NCBI RefSeq assembly: GCF_040412425.1
Contig: NC_089783.1
Coordinates: forward strand, 43,544,125 to 43,608,124
DNA: 64,000 bases
From: Macrobrachium rosenbergii
Taxonomy: Eukaryota > Arthropoda > Malacostraca > Decapoda > Palaemonidae
Direction of reading: 5' to 3'
Below are positions 37,480 through 50,100 of this stretch, piece by piece. Position 1 is the stretch's first letter, and every line of letters starts with the position of its first letter. Both the position numbers and the translations under genes were made by a program. The notes under the pieces are model-generated. The model did not search any database. It was not told the origin of the DNA and was given only the letters and a program-made list of their open reading frames with translations.

Positions 37480-39400
37480 ATCATAGGGTAGGCCTAATCA
37501 GCCTTGTCTAGAGTAGGCTATTTGAAGTCCGAGTTTAAATAAGTTCTGTAGGGAATATAGGTTAGGTTAGAGGGCGTATGAATTATGAATTAGGCGTTTT
37601 ACCAATAAAACCAGGAAGGTTTGACTGTTAAACTCTTCAAGGACGAGGACCTTATGTCTAAGAATTAGGCTGGCTTTATTAAATTGCATCTGGAGGTCAC
37701 CTGGATGCGTACCCATAGGCCTATTTCTAGAAGGATGGTTGATCCCAGCCTAACCTTGGTAGAACTATGGGTAATTCTGTATATATTACCTTTGTGCCTG
37801 TTTTTACCTTTTCAACTTGTTTTTTTTTTACACTTTTAGGGGTTCTGATACTGGCGGTGCATCTGTTTGTTGTCGGCCAAGTGGAATGCCCCTTTGCCGT
37901 GTTTAGTACTAGCCTGGGGGATGTTGGGTACCCATATGTTAACAAGTTATTGCACTTGCCGGACGGGATATGAACCGTCCGAAACAGACGTAGCTGTGCT
38001 GTGTCTTGCGAAGATCGCGTATGGAAACCCCTTGTTGGATGGACTTCAGGACTTAATTACAGGTTAATTACACTCGAGCGCCAAAAATTAAAGGTAAATT
38101 CATAATTAGCAACCAAAAAACTGTAGAAAAAGTTAAGTTAGAAGGCAGTCGCCGGTGCGGAGCTACTATATAGTTCAACCATTTTGTTTCTTAGCCTATC
38201 AAGAGTTTACCGTTATTTTTTGGCGGTCGACTCTAGGCTAATTAACCTGTAATTAACCTCAGAACTGGTGTGTTATTGTATGCTGGTGATCCTGGAATGT
38301 GCAGTGGTAAAGGGACCTTTGGCAAAAAGTGGAGTTTCATGGCCTACTAGGCTAGGTTAGGTTAGGGTACATTGGGTTAGTGTAGTTCCTTTTATAATAG
38401 GTTAGGTTTTCTTAGCCAATCCATTCTTGAACATTTGGCTCCCATATCCCTTGCATGGGCACGGAACCATTCCAGGTTGACCATCATAACAATAACGTGT
38501 CTGTTCCCTCTGTGTTTTACCCCACCCAAAACCCTCCCTCCCTGCTCCCAAAGGGACCCCGATAGAGATGTGAGGTTATTAATAATAATTCACCTCCAAT
38601 AAACAACACCACCTCCTTCATTAGCAACAATAAAAGTATACTGAAACTCATTTTCCAAGTTGAAAAGCCGTGCGGAGTTCTATAGTTTTACCCTAACCTT
38701 AGGCTGTATATGGTGCTGTGCGCTGATCTGGCCTGGGGCTTCTCCCCCTTTAGAACCCCCCCCCAGGTGACATAGTCCATAGGCCTAGAACATGGTCCGA
38801 ACTACATATTGCCTTAATGATTAATGTATTGGCAATTTGGCTGCAAGATGAACTTTGGCCAAAGTAGGCTAGATGTAGTCAGTTATTGGGATTGGGACCT
38901 TAAGGTATGGAATACCTTAAAGTAAAGGAATGAAAAGGTGGTGTGCTGTAGGCTAGGTGATTTTGGAGGGGGTAAAACTTAACTTTAGTAGCGCAGCCTG
39001 AGTCCCACAAGTCGCCACCCAGGACAGGTTACAACCATTTTTGGGGGTCCATGTGGGACAACCCCTCCCCCTCCCATGACCCCGTAAGTTAGGTTAGTTA
39101 GGTAAGATCTGGTTAGGTCAGGACCTAGCATTATAGGAAAGGTTATGCCTATTTATGTATGAGGAACCTGTCCTGGTCGATGACTGGCGGGGATCAGGCC
39201 GTGCAACTAAAGAAAAGGGAGGGTCTGTGTCTCTTAAGGTCAAACATCCATCTCTCTTCCCTTACGGATAAGGACTTAGAACTTTAGGTTGGGTTAGGCT
39301 AGGTTATATTCTTTTATGTTAAGGGGTCTAGACCCCCATCCCCAAACATGTAAAGACCTGTTGGTGTAAGTTGATTTAGGTTAACCCTAACAATCTGGGC
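37480..39400. other. region rich in TTAGG-like words
   Basis: AGGTTAGGTTAG-type words recur, for example near 37556, 38350, 39090 and 39285, scattered rather than in an array. (TTAGG)n is the common arthropod telomere repeat; these look like dispersed short words. Confidence 0.5.
38053..38256. mobile_element. 204-bp MITE-like element
   Basis: Begins TTAATTACAGGTTAATTA and ends with its reverse complement. CCAAAAA/TTTTTGG extends the inverted repeat about 15 bp further in. There is no coding capacity, and no target duplication could be fixed because the ends are AT-rich. Confidence 0.65.
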
Positions 39401-39479
39401 TAAAATATACATTAAGCACACCCTCGAGACTGGTCTAAATTTAAGGATGGCCAATTTAGAAAAAGCACATCAGTGGAAA

Positions 39480-39985
39480 GAGGAAGATATGCAAATGCAC
39501 ATGGTTTAAGAAAAAAATTCTAAAAGAATTTCTGTACCTCTGTGAGAATTTAAAAGTAAATATTTCCAAGACAGTCGTAAAAAATATGCTAATTTTACCA
39601 AGTTATAAATGTTTTTTCTAATACAGTTTGTTTGTATTTTATTTTGTAAAATTATAATTACAGCTCACAATATTATAACAGATAAGAACTAAAATCAGTA
39701 ACAAATTTGAGTATATTTATTGTAAAATATTTAGGAGTCATCCTGGGATGGGGAGCTGCAGTACATTCCCCCCCATTCTCTATCCTGTACCAACTCCGTT
39801 AGAGTTATTATAAGAGTTGCCATGAATCAATTTTAGCCTATGGAAGTGATTTGAACACTTTTTCCACAAAATTCGTTCAGACAGTATGGCGTGAAATACT
39901 GATCGTCAGAGGATGATAGCCGGACTTTACTCTAAAGCTATAAATAGTTGTCATTTGACGATGCCTGCTCTCAAAGGGTTAAAAT
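39480..39985 (-). repeat. inverted copy of the 30.4-31.0 kb repeat
   Basis: See the partner in FDXR intron 8. It begins with AT-rich sequence and ends near CTCAAAGGGTTAA. Confidence 0.6.
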
Positions 39986-40175
39986 ACATGTGTGCAACTG
40001 CCCATGCTTCATTTTCATGTTATGTAATTTTTGTTTGATAATTGTTATGGTTGATTGGCATGAACTATCTATATTTTTACTGAATATGTTGTGATTTATG
40101 CATTTCCTACCTTTCTAACTAGAGCATTATATTCATTATTATTGGTTTTCCTTTGGCCAGAAACCCTTGTTTCTA

Positions 40176-40400
40176 GTTTGGGTGGGGGAGAGAGAGAAAT
40201 AGTATACTAATCTTCACACACTAATGTATATTTATGTCAACCATTTATTTCTTTTTTAAGGTAGTGTATCAAGTTAACGTTTAAATGAAATTTAACTTTA
40301 ATTTCATTTAAAAGCTAGTTTGATACTGAATTTCGATCATTTGATATGTAACGTAAGAATACCTCTCTCTCTGATCTCTGAATCTTCTCTCTCTCTCTCT

Positions 40401-40438
<38 letters not shown>

Positions 40439-40478
40439 ATTCATAAATAATTTAATTTGATATTTCAAGTAAGGACAA

Positions 40479-40550
<72 letters not shown>

Positions 40551-40589
40551 ATAATTGATAAATTATTTCACTCTCTAAGGAAGGACAAC

Positions 40590-40632
<43 letters not shown>

Positions 40633-41065
40633 TTAGCACTCTGACATTTTTACAACTTATTATTTCTCTGTATGTCTTTACCTGTACAATAGATAGTTTA
40701 AATTGATCTAATTTTACCTGTACTGTCTGCAGAGTGTAAATGCGCTAGTGTGGCAAATATGTTCTAAAATATAAGAGACATAATAACTAAGAGTTGTATT
40801 AGTCAAAATAAAAAACACTTGTTTGATTCATGAAAAAGCATTTCAGAACAAAGAGAAAGAGACGCAGAATAAAGAAGTTATTAAAAATAGGTTGAGAAGA
40901 CTTCTAAAAATAGATCGGTCAGAAAGGGAGAGAGAGAGAAATTCTCTTCCAACTCTCTGTTTTTATGCCAACCATTTATTTCTTTTTTAAGGGTAATGTA
41001 TTAAGCTAACTTTTAAATGAAATTACAGTAACTTTTATTTCATTTAAAAGTTAGCTTAATAACTT
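40176..41065. repeat. CT-rich cluster between two copies of a small hairpin
   Basis: A hairpin of the form TAAGCTAACTTTTAAATGAAATT ... AATTTCATTTAAAAGTTAGCTTA occurs at about 40270-40325 and again at 41010-41062. Each is preceded by CCATTTATTTCTTTTTTAAG. Between them lie (CT)n tracts at 40384-40437, 40481-40546 and 40592-40627. Confidence 0.85.
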
Positions 41066-41329
41066 GGGAGCATGATTAGGGTCATATTTAGTGTTTAAAC
41101 TTTAGAAATAAGCATTTATTAGCATGTTTAGAGACCATGCCAAACTTATGCAAAATTCGCCTTGCGCGAGGGGTTCTGGAACCTAACCTTCATAAGTTTG
41201 GGGTATGACTGTAATATTGTTTTTAAATTTAATGTTCAGCTATTCAGCTCGGTTATGTAAGAGACCAAAATGTAGTAAGGATTAAAGATCTTTATATTTA
41301 AGTTTGATAACTATTATGTATTTCAACAG

Positions 41330-41342
41330 ATAAGAGTAACCA
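41330..41342 (+). other. 5' UTR part of RRN3 coding exon 1
   Basis: The exon appears to begin after the acceptor TTTCAACAG ending at 41329. TAA at 41337-41339 is in frame with the ATG at 41343, so translation cannot start further upstream in this exon. An unseen 5' UTR exon must lie upstream. Confidence 0.6.
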
Positions 41343-41559
41343 ATGACTCACTTCACAATATTGAGAGAAGCAGCAGACCCTAAGGAATTTTTTACGTTAA
41401 GTTTATGTGATAAATGTGGCGATGGCTGTCATCCTACAAGAAGCCATTACCATTGTCCTCTTTGCTCTCCATCAAAATTCAAGTCAAAATTGGCAGAGGA
41501 TTTGGTTAAAAAACATTTAGATGACCATTTTGGTGGAAAGAAAGTTATTCACATTAAAG
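41343..41559 (+). CDS. RRN3: RRN3 coding exon 1: zinc-finger module 1
   Basis: Residues 1-72 plus one base. CDKC at 22-25, then HYHCPLC (35-41) and HLDDHF (58-63). Cys38, Cys41, His58 and His62 form a C2H2-like set, with 16 residues between the second Cys and the first His (12 is usual). Cys22 and Cys25 may form a second site with His35 and His37. The donor is GTAAGA. Confidence 0.85.
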
Positions 41560-44500
41560 GTAAGATTTAAAAAAAAAATTTTTGTATGTTACTTACCCAG
41601 TAATTATATTGCTGTAGTTTCCACTCGCACGGCAGCTGGAATTTCAAAATTTGCGGTAACACTTCTTCTTCTCGCTAGAGTAGAGTAGGTGACTAGACCC
41701 CGCCCACTTTCTGGGGAAGGAAAGGAACAACTTAGCAACTGGCCTCAATTTGTTTCTGCCATCCTAGGTCTACACACGGTTGTAGGAGCGCAGTTTGGTT
41801 TCGGATTTGCTTGTTACCTTCCCATTTTGGTGAAGTATTTTGCTTATCGTTGCCTTCGGCAAGGTTATTGGTTAGGGTTATTCATTTATCTTACTATTCT
41901 GAGCTTTGGTTTGACTTTTTCTAGTCATAGACTGAAAGAGTGAGACCTTGAGTAGACTGGCTTTTTCTTCAACGAGAATTGCCAATCATTAGATGTTTGT
42001 GTTGTTCAATTGTTCTCTAATGAGAATTACCGACTGTATTGTTTTTCTAGGACTTGTATTTTCTCTGCGTATTTGTAAATTGATTGATTTTTTATGATAT
42101 CTGATTCTAGCTCGTCTAGTTTTCGGTGTTGCAGCAAAGGCTGCAATACCAGGTTAATTGAAGCTTTGTATGACTCTCACTCTGTTTGCACTTCTTGTAG
42201 AGGACAGGTTTGCAGCATTAATCTCATTAACATACATATGGAAGCGAGGCGGCACTCACTTATTTTCTCTTTGCCGGACAGCTAGAGACCTTCTACTATG
42301 GGCAGATCAAAATTAAGCGAATCTAGTCACTTGATTTATTCAGGGCAAACTAAATATTCTGGTGGATGAACTGAGCCGCTGGAAGTAGGTCCTTCCCACC
42401 AAGTGGTCATGGGATCCCTTGGTCTATCGGAATCTGTGAAACTATGGGGCAGGCCGACATTGGACCTGTTTGCCACTTGAAGAAACCATCCCCTTTCTCT
42501 CTTTTGTTCTCTGGCCCCAGACCCTCTAGCTTGGGCAACAGACACCAGCCTGCAGGATTGGTCCTACTTGGATCTCTACGCCTTTCTGCCCTTCAGCATG
42601 GTCAGGAAGAGCTGAACAAGTTTGGGCTCATCACAACGTTTCGATGACTGTCATAGCCCCGTTCTGGCCCATGAAAGAATGGTTCCAGGACCTGCTATGA
42701 TTGTGGGAGAACTTTCCGAGACTCCTTCCCCAAAAACAGTGTCTACTCAGACAACCTCACCTTAAGAGATACCAAAGGGTTGTCCGTTCTTGCCCTGACA
42801 GGCTGCAGACTGTCCAGAAGCCTGTCAGAGCATAAGGGTTTTCAAGATGCGCTGCAGAGGCTATTGCAAGATACAGGCATCAATTTCCTAGCCACGTCTT
42901 CCAGGCTAAGTGGGCGATTTTCTGAAGATGGCGTCAGCAACACTGTCTCTTCTTCTGAGATGTCTGTGACCCAAATTGCAGATTTCCTTCTTTATCAGAG
43001 GAGATCTAGGAATCTCTCATCTTCATCATTAAGGGGTATTGAGCTTTGTTTAGCTTGGTGTTTAAGCACAGTAGTCCTGAATCTTGTGTCAATTCCAGGT
43101 CTTAACGACGTCATCAAGTCCTTTCATACGTCTGAGCAAGAAAGGAAGATCTGGTCTCCTGGAACCTTGATGTAGTGTTGAAGTGGCTGACAGGTCCCTC
43201 GTATGAACCCCTTAGTTCCTCTTCTCGGAGAAACCTTACTCGGAAGACTGTCTTCCTCATGGCCTTTGCTAACATATTATTGAGTTCCAAGCCATCGATA
43301 AAGGGTTGGTTTTTTCACAAGGAGATGCAGTTTGCTACTTTCCTCTTGGATTTTTAGCCAAGAACGAGGACCCTTCCAAGCCCTAGCCCTGTTCTTTCTC
43401 CATTAAGTCCTTAACGGATGCCTTGGCTCTGAAGAAGAGAGAGTTCTTTGTCATGCTAGGGCTTTAAGTTACAGTAAACCCCTGCATTCGCATTCTTACA
43501 ATGCGTGGACTCATGTATTTGCGGATTTTTCTGTGGAACGTATCTACCTGTTATTCGCGGAAAATTCTCCCATTCACCGTATTTTTCACTGAGAAATATT
43601 CACTAATTACTGTATTTTCATATTTTCATGACTAAATGCACTTTTTGGGATAAAACTATTAAAATACTCGGGTATAAGCATTTTTAGAGGGTTTTCTTGC
43701 ATTTAAACTATCAAAATAGGCAGTTATAATTTTTTTAGAGGGGTTTTAATTATTCGCGGATTTTAGCTATTCGTGGGGGTTTACTGTATTACCTTAGCAG
43801 GACCAAGATCAGAGGACCATCCAGTAACCTCTGGTGCTCTGTCAAGAACTCGGCGCGCCCTCTGACTAAGAATGCATTGTCCTTCTTTGTCAAAAGCTTA
43901 ATTTCTGAGGCGCACTCTCAGATTCAGGAGGACATTTTGCTCACTTTTTACCACGTTAGGAAACGACAAGCACTATTTCAATGCTAGTAAACTTTTCTAT
44001 TTCAAATTCACTACCATTACTTAATGCTTTGGAATACAGGTATTCCCCTACTTACGATGGGGTTAGGTTCCAAAAAACCCATCGTTTGTTGAAAAAATCG
44101 TAACTCGAATATGGCCTAGCCTACACTAGGGTAATCAGTACCATCTATATATATATGGTAGCCTAGCCTACACTACACAGTATACTTTATACATATATGG
44201 TATAATTATTAGTGTCAGCTAATTCTGCAGGTTCAATGCAGACTGACATGATAAGTCAGTATAAAGAGAAATTGAATAACAAACAAGGCCTGGCCTGCAC
44301 TTTCGTATATCATATACGGTATCCTAGCCAACATTATAATGTATTCTATTTTCACATAACACCGCTGTATTATACAAACATCAAAATAACGAATGTGCAT
44401 CTTTTCCATGGATCTTTTAAAAAGTTATGCTTTACTACACTGTATCCAATCATAAATATTCTTATACTGCTTTTGCATTATAAATTCCGATCATAGCGAT

Positions 44501-47049
44501 CAAATGTTTTAGTTTTGGAATCAATCACGCAGTCTTTATTTCGATGCATTTAACTCGGTTCAGAGGGCATTTCTTGCTTCTAGTAAGCGTAAATGAATCT
44601 CTAGATACTTTATTTATAAGGGACATATGTATTTTTCGTTATACGAAATGTTTTTATGTCGAAATATAACTTAAATATGTCTCGTTGTGAAATTATTTTA
44701 GCCAATTTTTTTCGTTAGTAGATGACGTTGGCGGCTGGCCCTTTGTTTTGTGTAAACAAAAAAAATCAAGATTCCGTTCGCTATTTTCTCTTGATTTCAT
44801 CATCATACCACGAGCTTTTGGTATGTATCTTTTATCGGCGTGAAAACAGCAGTAATATGTGTTCTTTCATGTCCAGTAGTTTTGATTAAAATACTTTCCA
44901 ATTTTATTTGCGGTCGAGTTTCATCCATGTCGCCAGTGTACGATAATTTATAGTCATTAGCAGCTTGAACATTCTTTCCTCAGCGTCAGCTACAACTTGC
45001 AGCTTAATTTTACTGCAGCAGTATATTTCCTTGCCGATCTTTTCTCCAAAGCGGATAAGGGTAGTGTAAAAACATATCAGTACTTAACGTCATTTTTAAC
45101 ATAACTACGATAATTGTTTAACCGTACAGTGGTTGAAATACAAGCAAAACAGTTGTTATCCGATTCGGTTATTAGCAAAACAACAGAGTCTCGTTCGGTT
45201 GTTTATGGCTGTACGCATTTTCGCAAGAGTATAAGGTTACTAACAATGCTTTTATTATTCTCTTACTTTTTAACTAGAAGATGGAATAAAGAGATGGAGA
45301 AAAAGAAGTTGGTCTATTGTAAGTTGGTCTTTCTTGCTGCCTGATTCTACGGCAATTGTAGTGTACGCTGTTGCTTGTGCGCTACGTCGAAATTTAAAAA
45401 TATTTTCTAAATATTGTCGCATCGGTATTAATTGCTAACTCCATCGTGAAACTCGAATTATCGTAAGATGAATTATCGCCACTGCACTACCTGTATTCAC
45501 AAACGCACAAAAATTGCAAACGAACACTGACCTATTTTAACTTCCGACACAACGAGGGCAAGTGAGGTCAGCTCATTGAATTAATGTACCTATTCCAGCC
45601 TCTCGGCCAACGTATCGCATAATCGTGACGCTGCCTGATTGTACGTTGTTGCCTGCGCCAGTCGCCCGCAAAATTTAAAAATACGTATTTTCAAAATATT
45701 GTCATATCGATATTAATTGCTAATCCCATCGTAAAAAGCGAATTATCATAAGTCGAATTATCGTAACTCGAGCACTACCTGAATATGTCCATGTATCCCA
45801 CCTGTCAATGTGGGTTTCAGCCATGTAATTACTTGGTAAGTTACTTAAATGAAAATGTTATGTTCATGATAAAATTAAGTTTCATATATACTTACCAAGT
45901 GATTACAGAATTGTAGCCCACCCTCCTCACCTTTCATGGACATAAGGGCACAAACATAATGAGGTTTTCTGCTAAGTAGCTTCCAGTACTCCCGTTAGTG
46001 GGCAGGGCTTGTCACCTACACTTAACTATTGAAGTGCTACAGTAAACCCCCCATATTTGCAGGGAATGTGTTCCAGACCCCCCCTGCGAATAGTTAATAT
46101 CTGTGAATACTTAGAAACCACCCCCCCCTCTAAAAATGCTTATGATTATCTATCTGGAAAGTTCAGATACCAAGTGTATACTTGAAGTATCATCCTACAT
46201 CAGATATACCTTAATTTATTTTTGTATTACTGTATTAATCTTTGAAATTATAGTATTAATAACATCATTTCAAAGTCATCTTAAACATTAGTATCCTTAA
46301 GAATATATACATATGTACTTCTAACCCTTCCAGTCAAATATACCTTAAATTATTTTTGTATTACTGTATTAATCTTTGGTATTAATAATGTCATTTCAAA
46401 GTCATCTTAAACATTAGTACCCTTACAAATGTGTACATACATACCTCTAATCCTTCCAGCCAAAACAGAGAGAGAGAGAGAGAGAGAGAGTTACCACTAA
46501 TTTATATTAGTACGTAAAGGTAATACATCTTTGGAAGACAAAAAACGAACAAATTTTTGTTGTTGTCAGTCAATTAAAGAGAAATGGATTAACATTCCTT
46601 GAGAGAATAAAGAGATAAACTCTCTCAAACAGTGGGCAATTAAAGAGAAATGGATTAACATTCCTTGAGAGAATAAAGAGATAAACTCTCTGAAACAGTG
46701 TGCATATGTGCTAATACCAGTTGGCTAAAGAGACTCAAATTAGCAGTAACTTTTCCTGAGAGAGAGAGAGAGAGAGAGAGAGAGGGCTGAACTAAGTATC
46801 TGTTTATCTATCTATCTATTTATTTCTTATATTCTACCCTTTGGTGAGAGAGGAAGGAAGGAAGAATAAAGAGAAATTGATTTGATCGCTTTATGGCAAC
46901 ATTTACTCTTGGTTAGAAATGTCGAGCAATTTGACATATTTGACAGGTTCACCCTCCCCCCTGAGCTCCAAGACTCAGGAAAAGATCGGGCTTGAAATTT
47001 GTTTGTTTAAAATTTTTATATAGAAATGTATAAATGTTTAATTACAGTA

Positions 47050-47101
<52 letters not shown>

Positions 47102-50100
47102 TGAAAGTTAGTATTAGTTAAATCATTTATTTATCATATAAAACAAGTAAACATACCGTAAAAATTCTCGTATCTCAGTAAGAGAAAGAGTGAGAGAGAG
47201 AGAGAAGTGAGATAAGAAGGGAGAAAGATTTAAACAGGTTCCCTGAATGGAGGGGAGGAAACCCCTGTTTCTTACCATCTTTTTCTCTTTGTCTTTGAGT
47301 TCCGTATTATTTCATCTTATTACATATTTAATCTTACAGTATTATTAATATTCTTAATAATCCTAATAATATTTGAAAATTAGTTAATCATTTTTTTATC
47401 ATAAAAAATGTATTTAGTCATGAAAATAGTATCAAAATACACTAATTAGTGAATATTTCTTGACGAAAAAGTCCGCGCATTGCTGAATTTTTCGCAAATA
47501 ATTTATAGATATGTTCCACAGAAAATCCTGCGAATCGGTGAGTGCAAATCGTGAGAACTCGAATATGGGGTTTAGTGTACCGTGATTTTTTAAATTAAGG
47601 TTACTGTGTGAGTTGAAACTATAGCTATGTAATTACTAGGTAAGTATATATGAAACTTGAAGATAAAATCCACGAAGGAAACAGAAACACTGGTCTTTTG
47701 CTGTATTTATAATATTATTATTTGAAAATTAGTAAATAATTTTTTTATCATAAAAAATGTATTTAGTCACAAAAATAACATGACAATACCATAATTAGTG
47801 AATATTTCTCGATGAAAAAATCTGCGAATTACCAAATTTTCTACTTTTTATTGAAAAGTGCATTCTGCAGAAAAATCGCACATAACTGAATCCGCGAATG
47901 CCGAACTGCAAATAAGGGGGTGTCCTCTGTATACTCTCTGTCCAAAGGGAGTGGAGAGGGCATTTGAGCATGTACAGTTGGGAAGATGAGTGATTTTCTT
48001 GCATTCTTGTCTGGTGGTGAGTCAGATATTTGTGCTGGGTTCTCCCTAAGTAAGGCTTTGGCACATGCTTCACCAGTACCACTTACTCCCTACTATGTCA
48101 TCAGCTCGGGAGATAATTTCGTTTTGAGACTTTCAGAGGATGTGGCTTTCCCTTGGTATTCTGAGCAGCTCATGTTTTTCAGCATTCCTTGACCACTTAT
48201 CGTTGGTTAATTGGGAGGATCTGCACGTGCTTGTGCTGCCCTATAAAGGAGCTCAGTGCTGTTTAGCCTCCAGTAGTGGTCATCATTCCCATGAGATATT
48301 CCCCAGTGGCATCAACTATGGCTGCTGCTTCATTGTCTTTATCCAACAAATTCTCCTGCTCTTGAAGAGAGTAAGACATAAATAAGGAGGGAGTTGAAGA
48401 ACAAAGACATTTTTCTTCTCTCTGTCATTAACCTCTTCCTCTTCCTCTTTGTCATCAAGCCCTTCCTCACTCTCCTCCCTCTCCTCCCTCTTGTGCTTTC
48501 TCTTCCCCTCATGGGAAAAAATCCAGGAAGCCCTCTCACAAGTCTCACTGGGCTTTGAGTTAGGGCCTTCCCCATTCTAGAGGGGTAACAATGGTAGTTG
48601 TTCGCCTCTTTATACTACATCTACTGTAGGTAGAGTATGGACAAGCTGTTGGGTCGTTGAATGTAAAGGTGCTTGCTGAGTTATGATGGTGTTATGTTCC
48701 AATAAGCCTGTTGTGTGGTGAAAATACCATAAGTAGACCTACTGTAAACATGCATAGAAGACTTATGTTAGTCTACATTTGGGCTAACTCCTTAACACTG
48801 AGCTTATTTATAATAGTGTTTAATGTATACAGGTAAAAGCACACTGGGCCAAAAAAAAATGCTTGAAGAATTATGTGATAAATTTAATTGCTTGATGGTG
48901 AGAAAGATAATCAGTTAAATTTAATTACTGGGTGGTGAGAAAGATAATCAGTTACTCTCTTCTTAAGAGACTCGGGAATAGCTGTTGGGAGTTACTGTGA
49001 TATCAACAGGTTTCTTTAGGAAGATGTAAACTTTAGATTGTGCAGTATGTTCCTCCCTTATATTATAATTTTTTTTAATGGGCAGCAGTATAAAGAATCT
49101 GCATGTCAGTCTCATGCAAACCTCTTATAATTGACCCCCATCCCTTTTAACATCTGCACCCCCTGGAGATAGCAAACTCCACAGCCAATTTCTTTGCTGC
49201 AAACTTATTTGGTGCCTCAGGTACTATAACTTCTTTCTCTGCCCATGCCTATTTCTTTCTCGTTTCCTCTGTTTTGATAAGCTTCTCATTTGAAAACTTT
49301 AGCCTTAATGCCCACAGTCTCATGGATGTCATCTTCATCAATGTACAGTTAGAGCTGTATCCCAAGCACTAGTAACTTGTTAGTGATTTCATCAACAGCA
49401 GAATCTTGGTAAAGTGTTTTCTCATATGTCTTCATAATCTTCTTGCAGATGCCATTCATGCATTACTGTGTTACTTCATCCTGCACTCCACTGATGTTCC
49501 AGATACTGTTGACAATGTTAAATTCCTTCAGAAACTTCAAGCATTTAAGGAAATTCAGTTTCTTCAACGGGCTACGCAAATGTATGGCATAAATAGTAGG
49601 CTATGAATGCACACATCACTCCTTGGTTCAGGGGTTGAATAAGTTAAGTTGTGTTTGGCATCATGTAAATAATGTTCACACTGGGGTTCATGTTGTCAGT
49701 GTGCTGTGGATGGATTGCTGCATTATCTAAAATTCAGAAGAATCTTGGATTGGATAGTCTTTTTTGCCTGTGGAATAAAAGTTAAAAATCCATTACTCAG
49801 AGAATGTCAGTGTCATCCTTGCTTTCCCATTATATTGATGGAAAATGGGAAGCAAATACTTGCTCACATTCTTGAATGTTCCAGGGCTCTTTATGTCAGT
49901 ATGCTCTGGCATAACTTCCATAATCAGCTTGTTTCATCAGCATAAGATAATTCTAGAAACTTCTTTCTGTATGGACAAGCACTTTCATATGTAAAAGTGC
50001 TTTTCCATATAGAAAAAAGATTCTGGAATCAACCCTCTATCCATCTAAGACAAAAATGTAAAGTGTGATTAATAAGGAAGGGAGATCTAGTGGCCTGTAA

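Larger units (their letters stand above)
41580..47670 (+). mobile_element. DIRS-like retrotransposon in RRN3 intron 1, broken by nested insertions
   Basis: Own sequence appears at 41580-43471, 43787-44036, 45782-46039 and 47578-47670. A gag-like CxxC...HSVCTSC motif lies at 42125-42210. An RNase-H-end stretch (NILVDELSRWK and downstream MTVIAPFWPMKEWF) lies at 42345-42700. A tyrosine-recombinase-type domain (IADFLLYQ, IKGY, DVVLKWLTGPSYEPLSSSSR) lies at 42780-43260 and resumes after a MITE with LTKNALSFFVKSLISEAHS at 43860. Reverse transcriptase is deleted. Terminal motif TTACTTACCCAGTAATTA (41590) recurs inverted near 45890 and 47625. Many stops. Confidence 0.75.

Noticed and set aside
42780..43175. 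131-codon + strand frame as a cellular gene
   Set aside because: Alternate frame over the recombinase remnant of a DIRS-like element.
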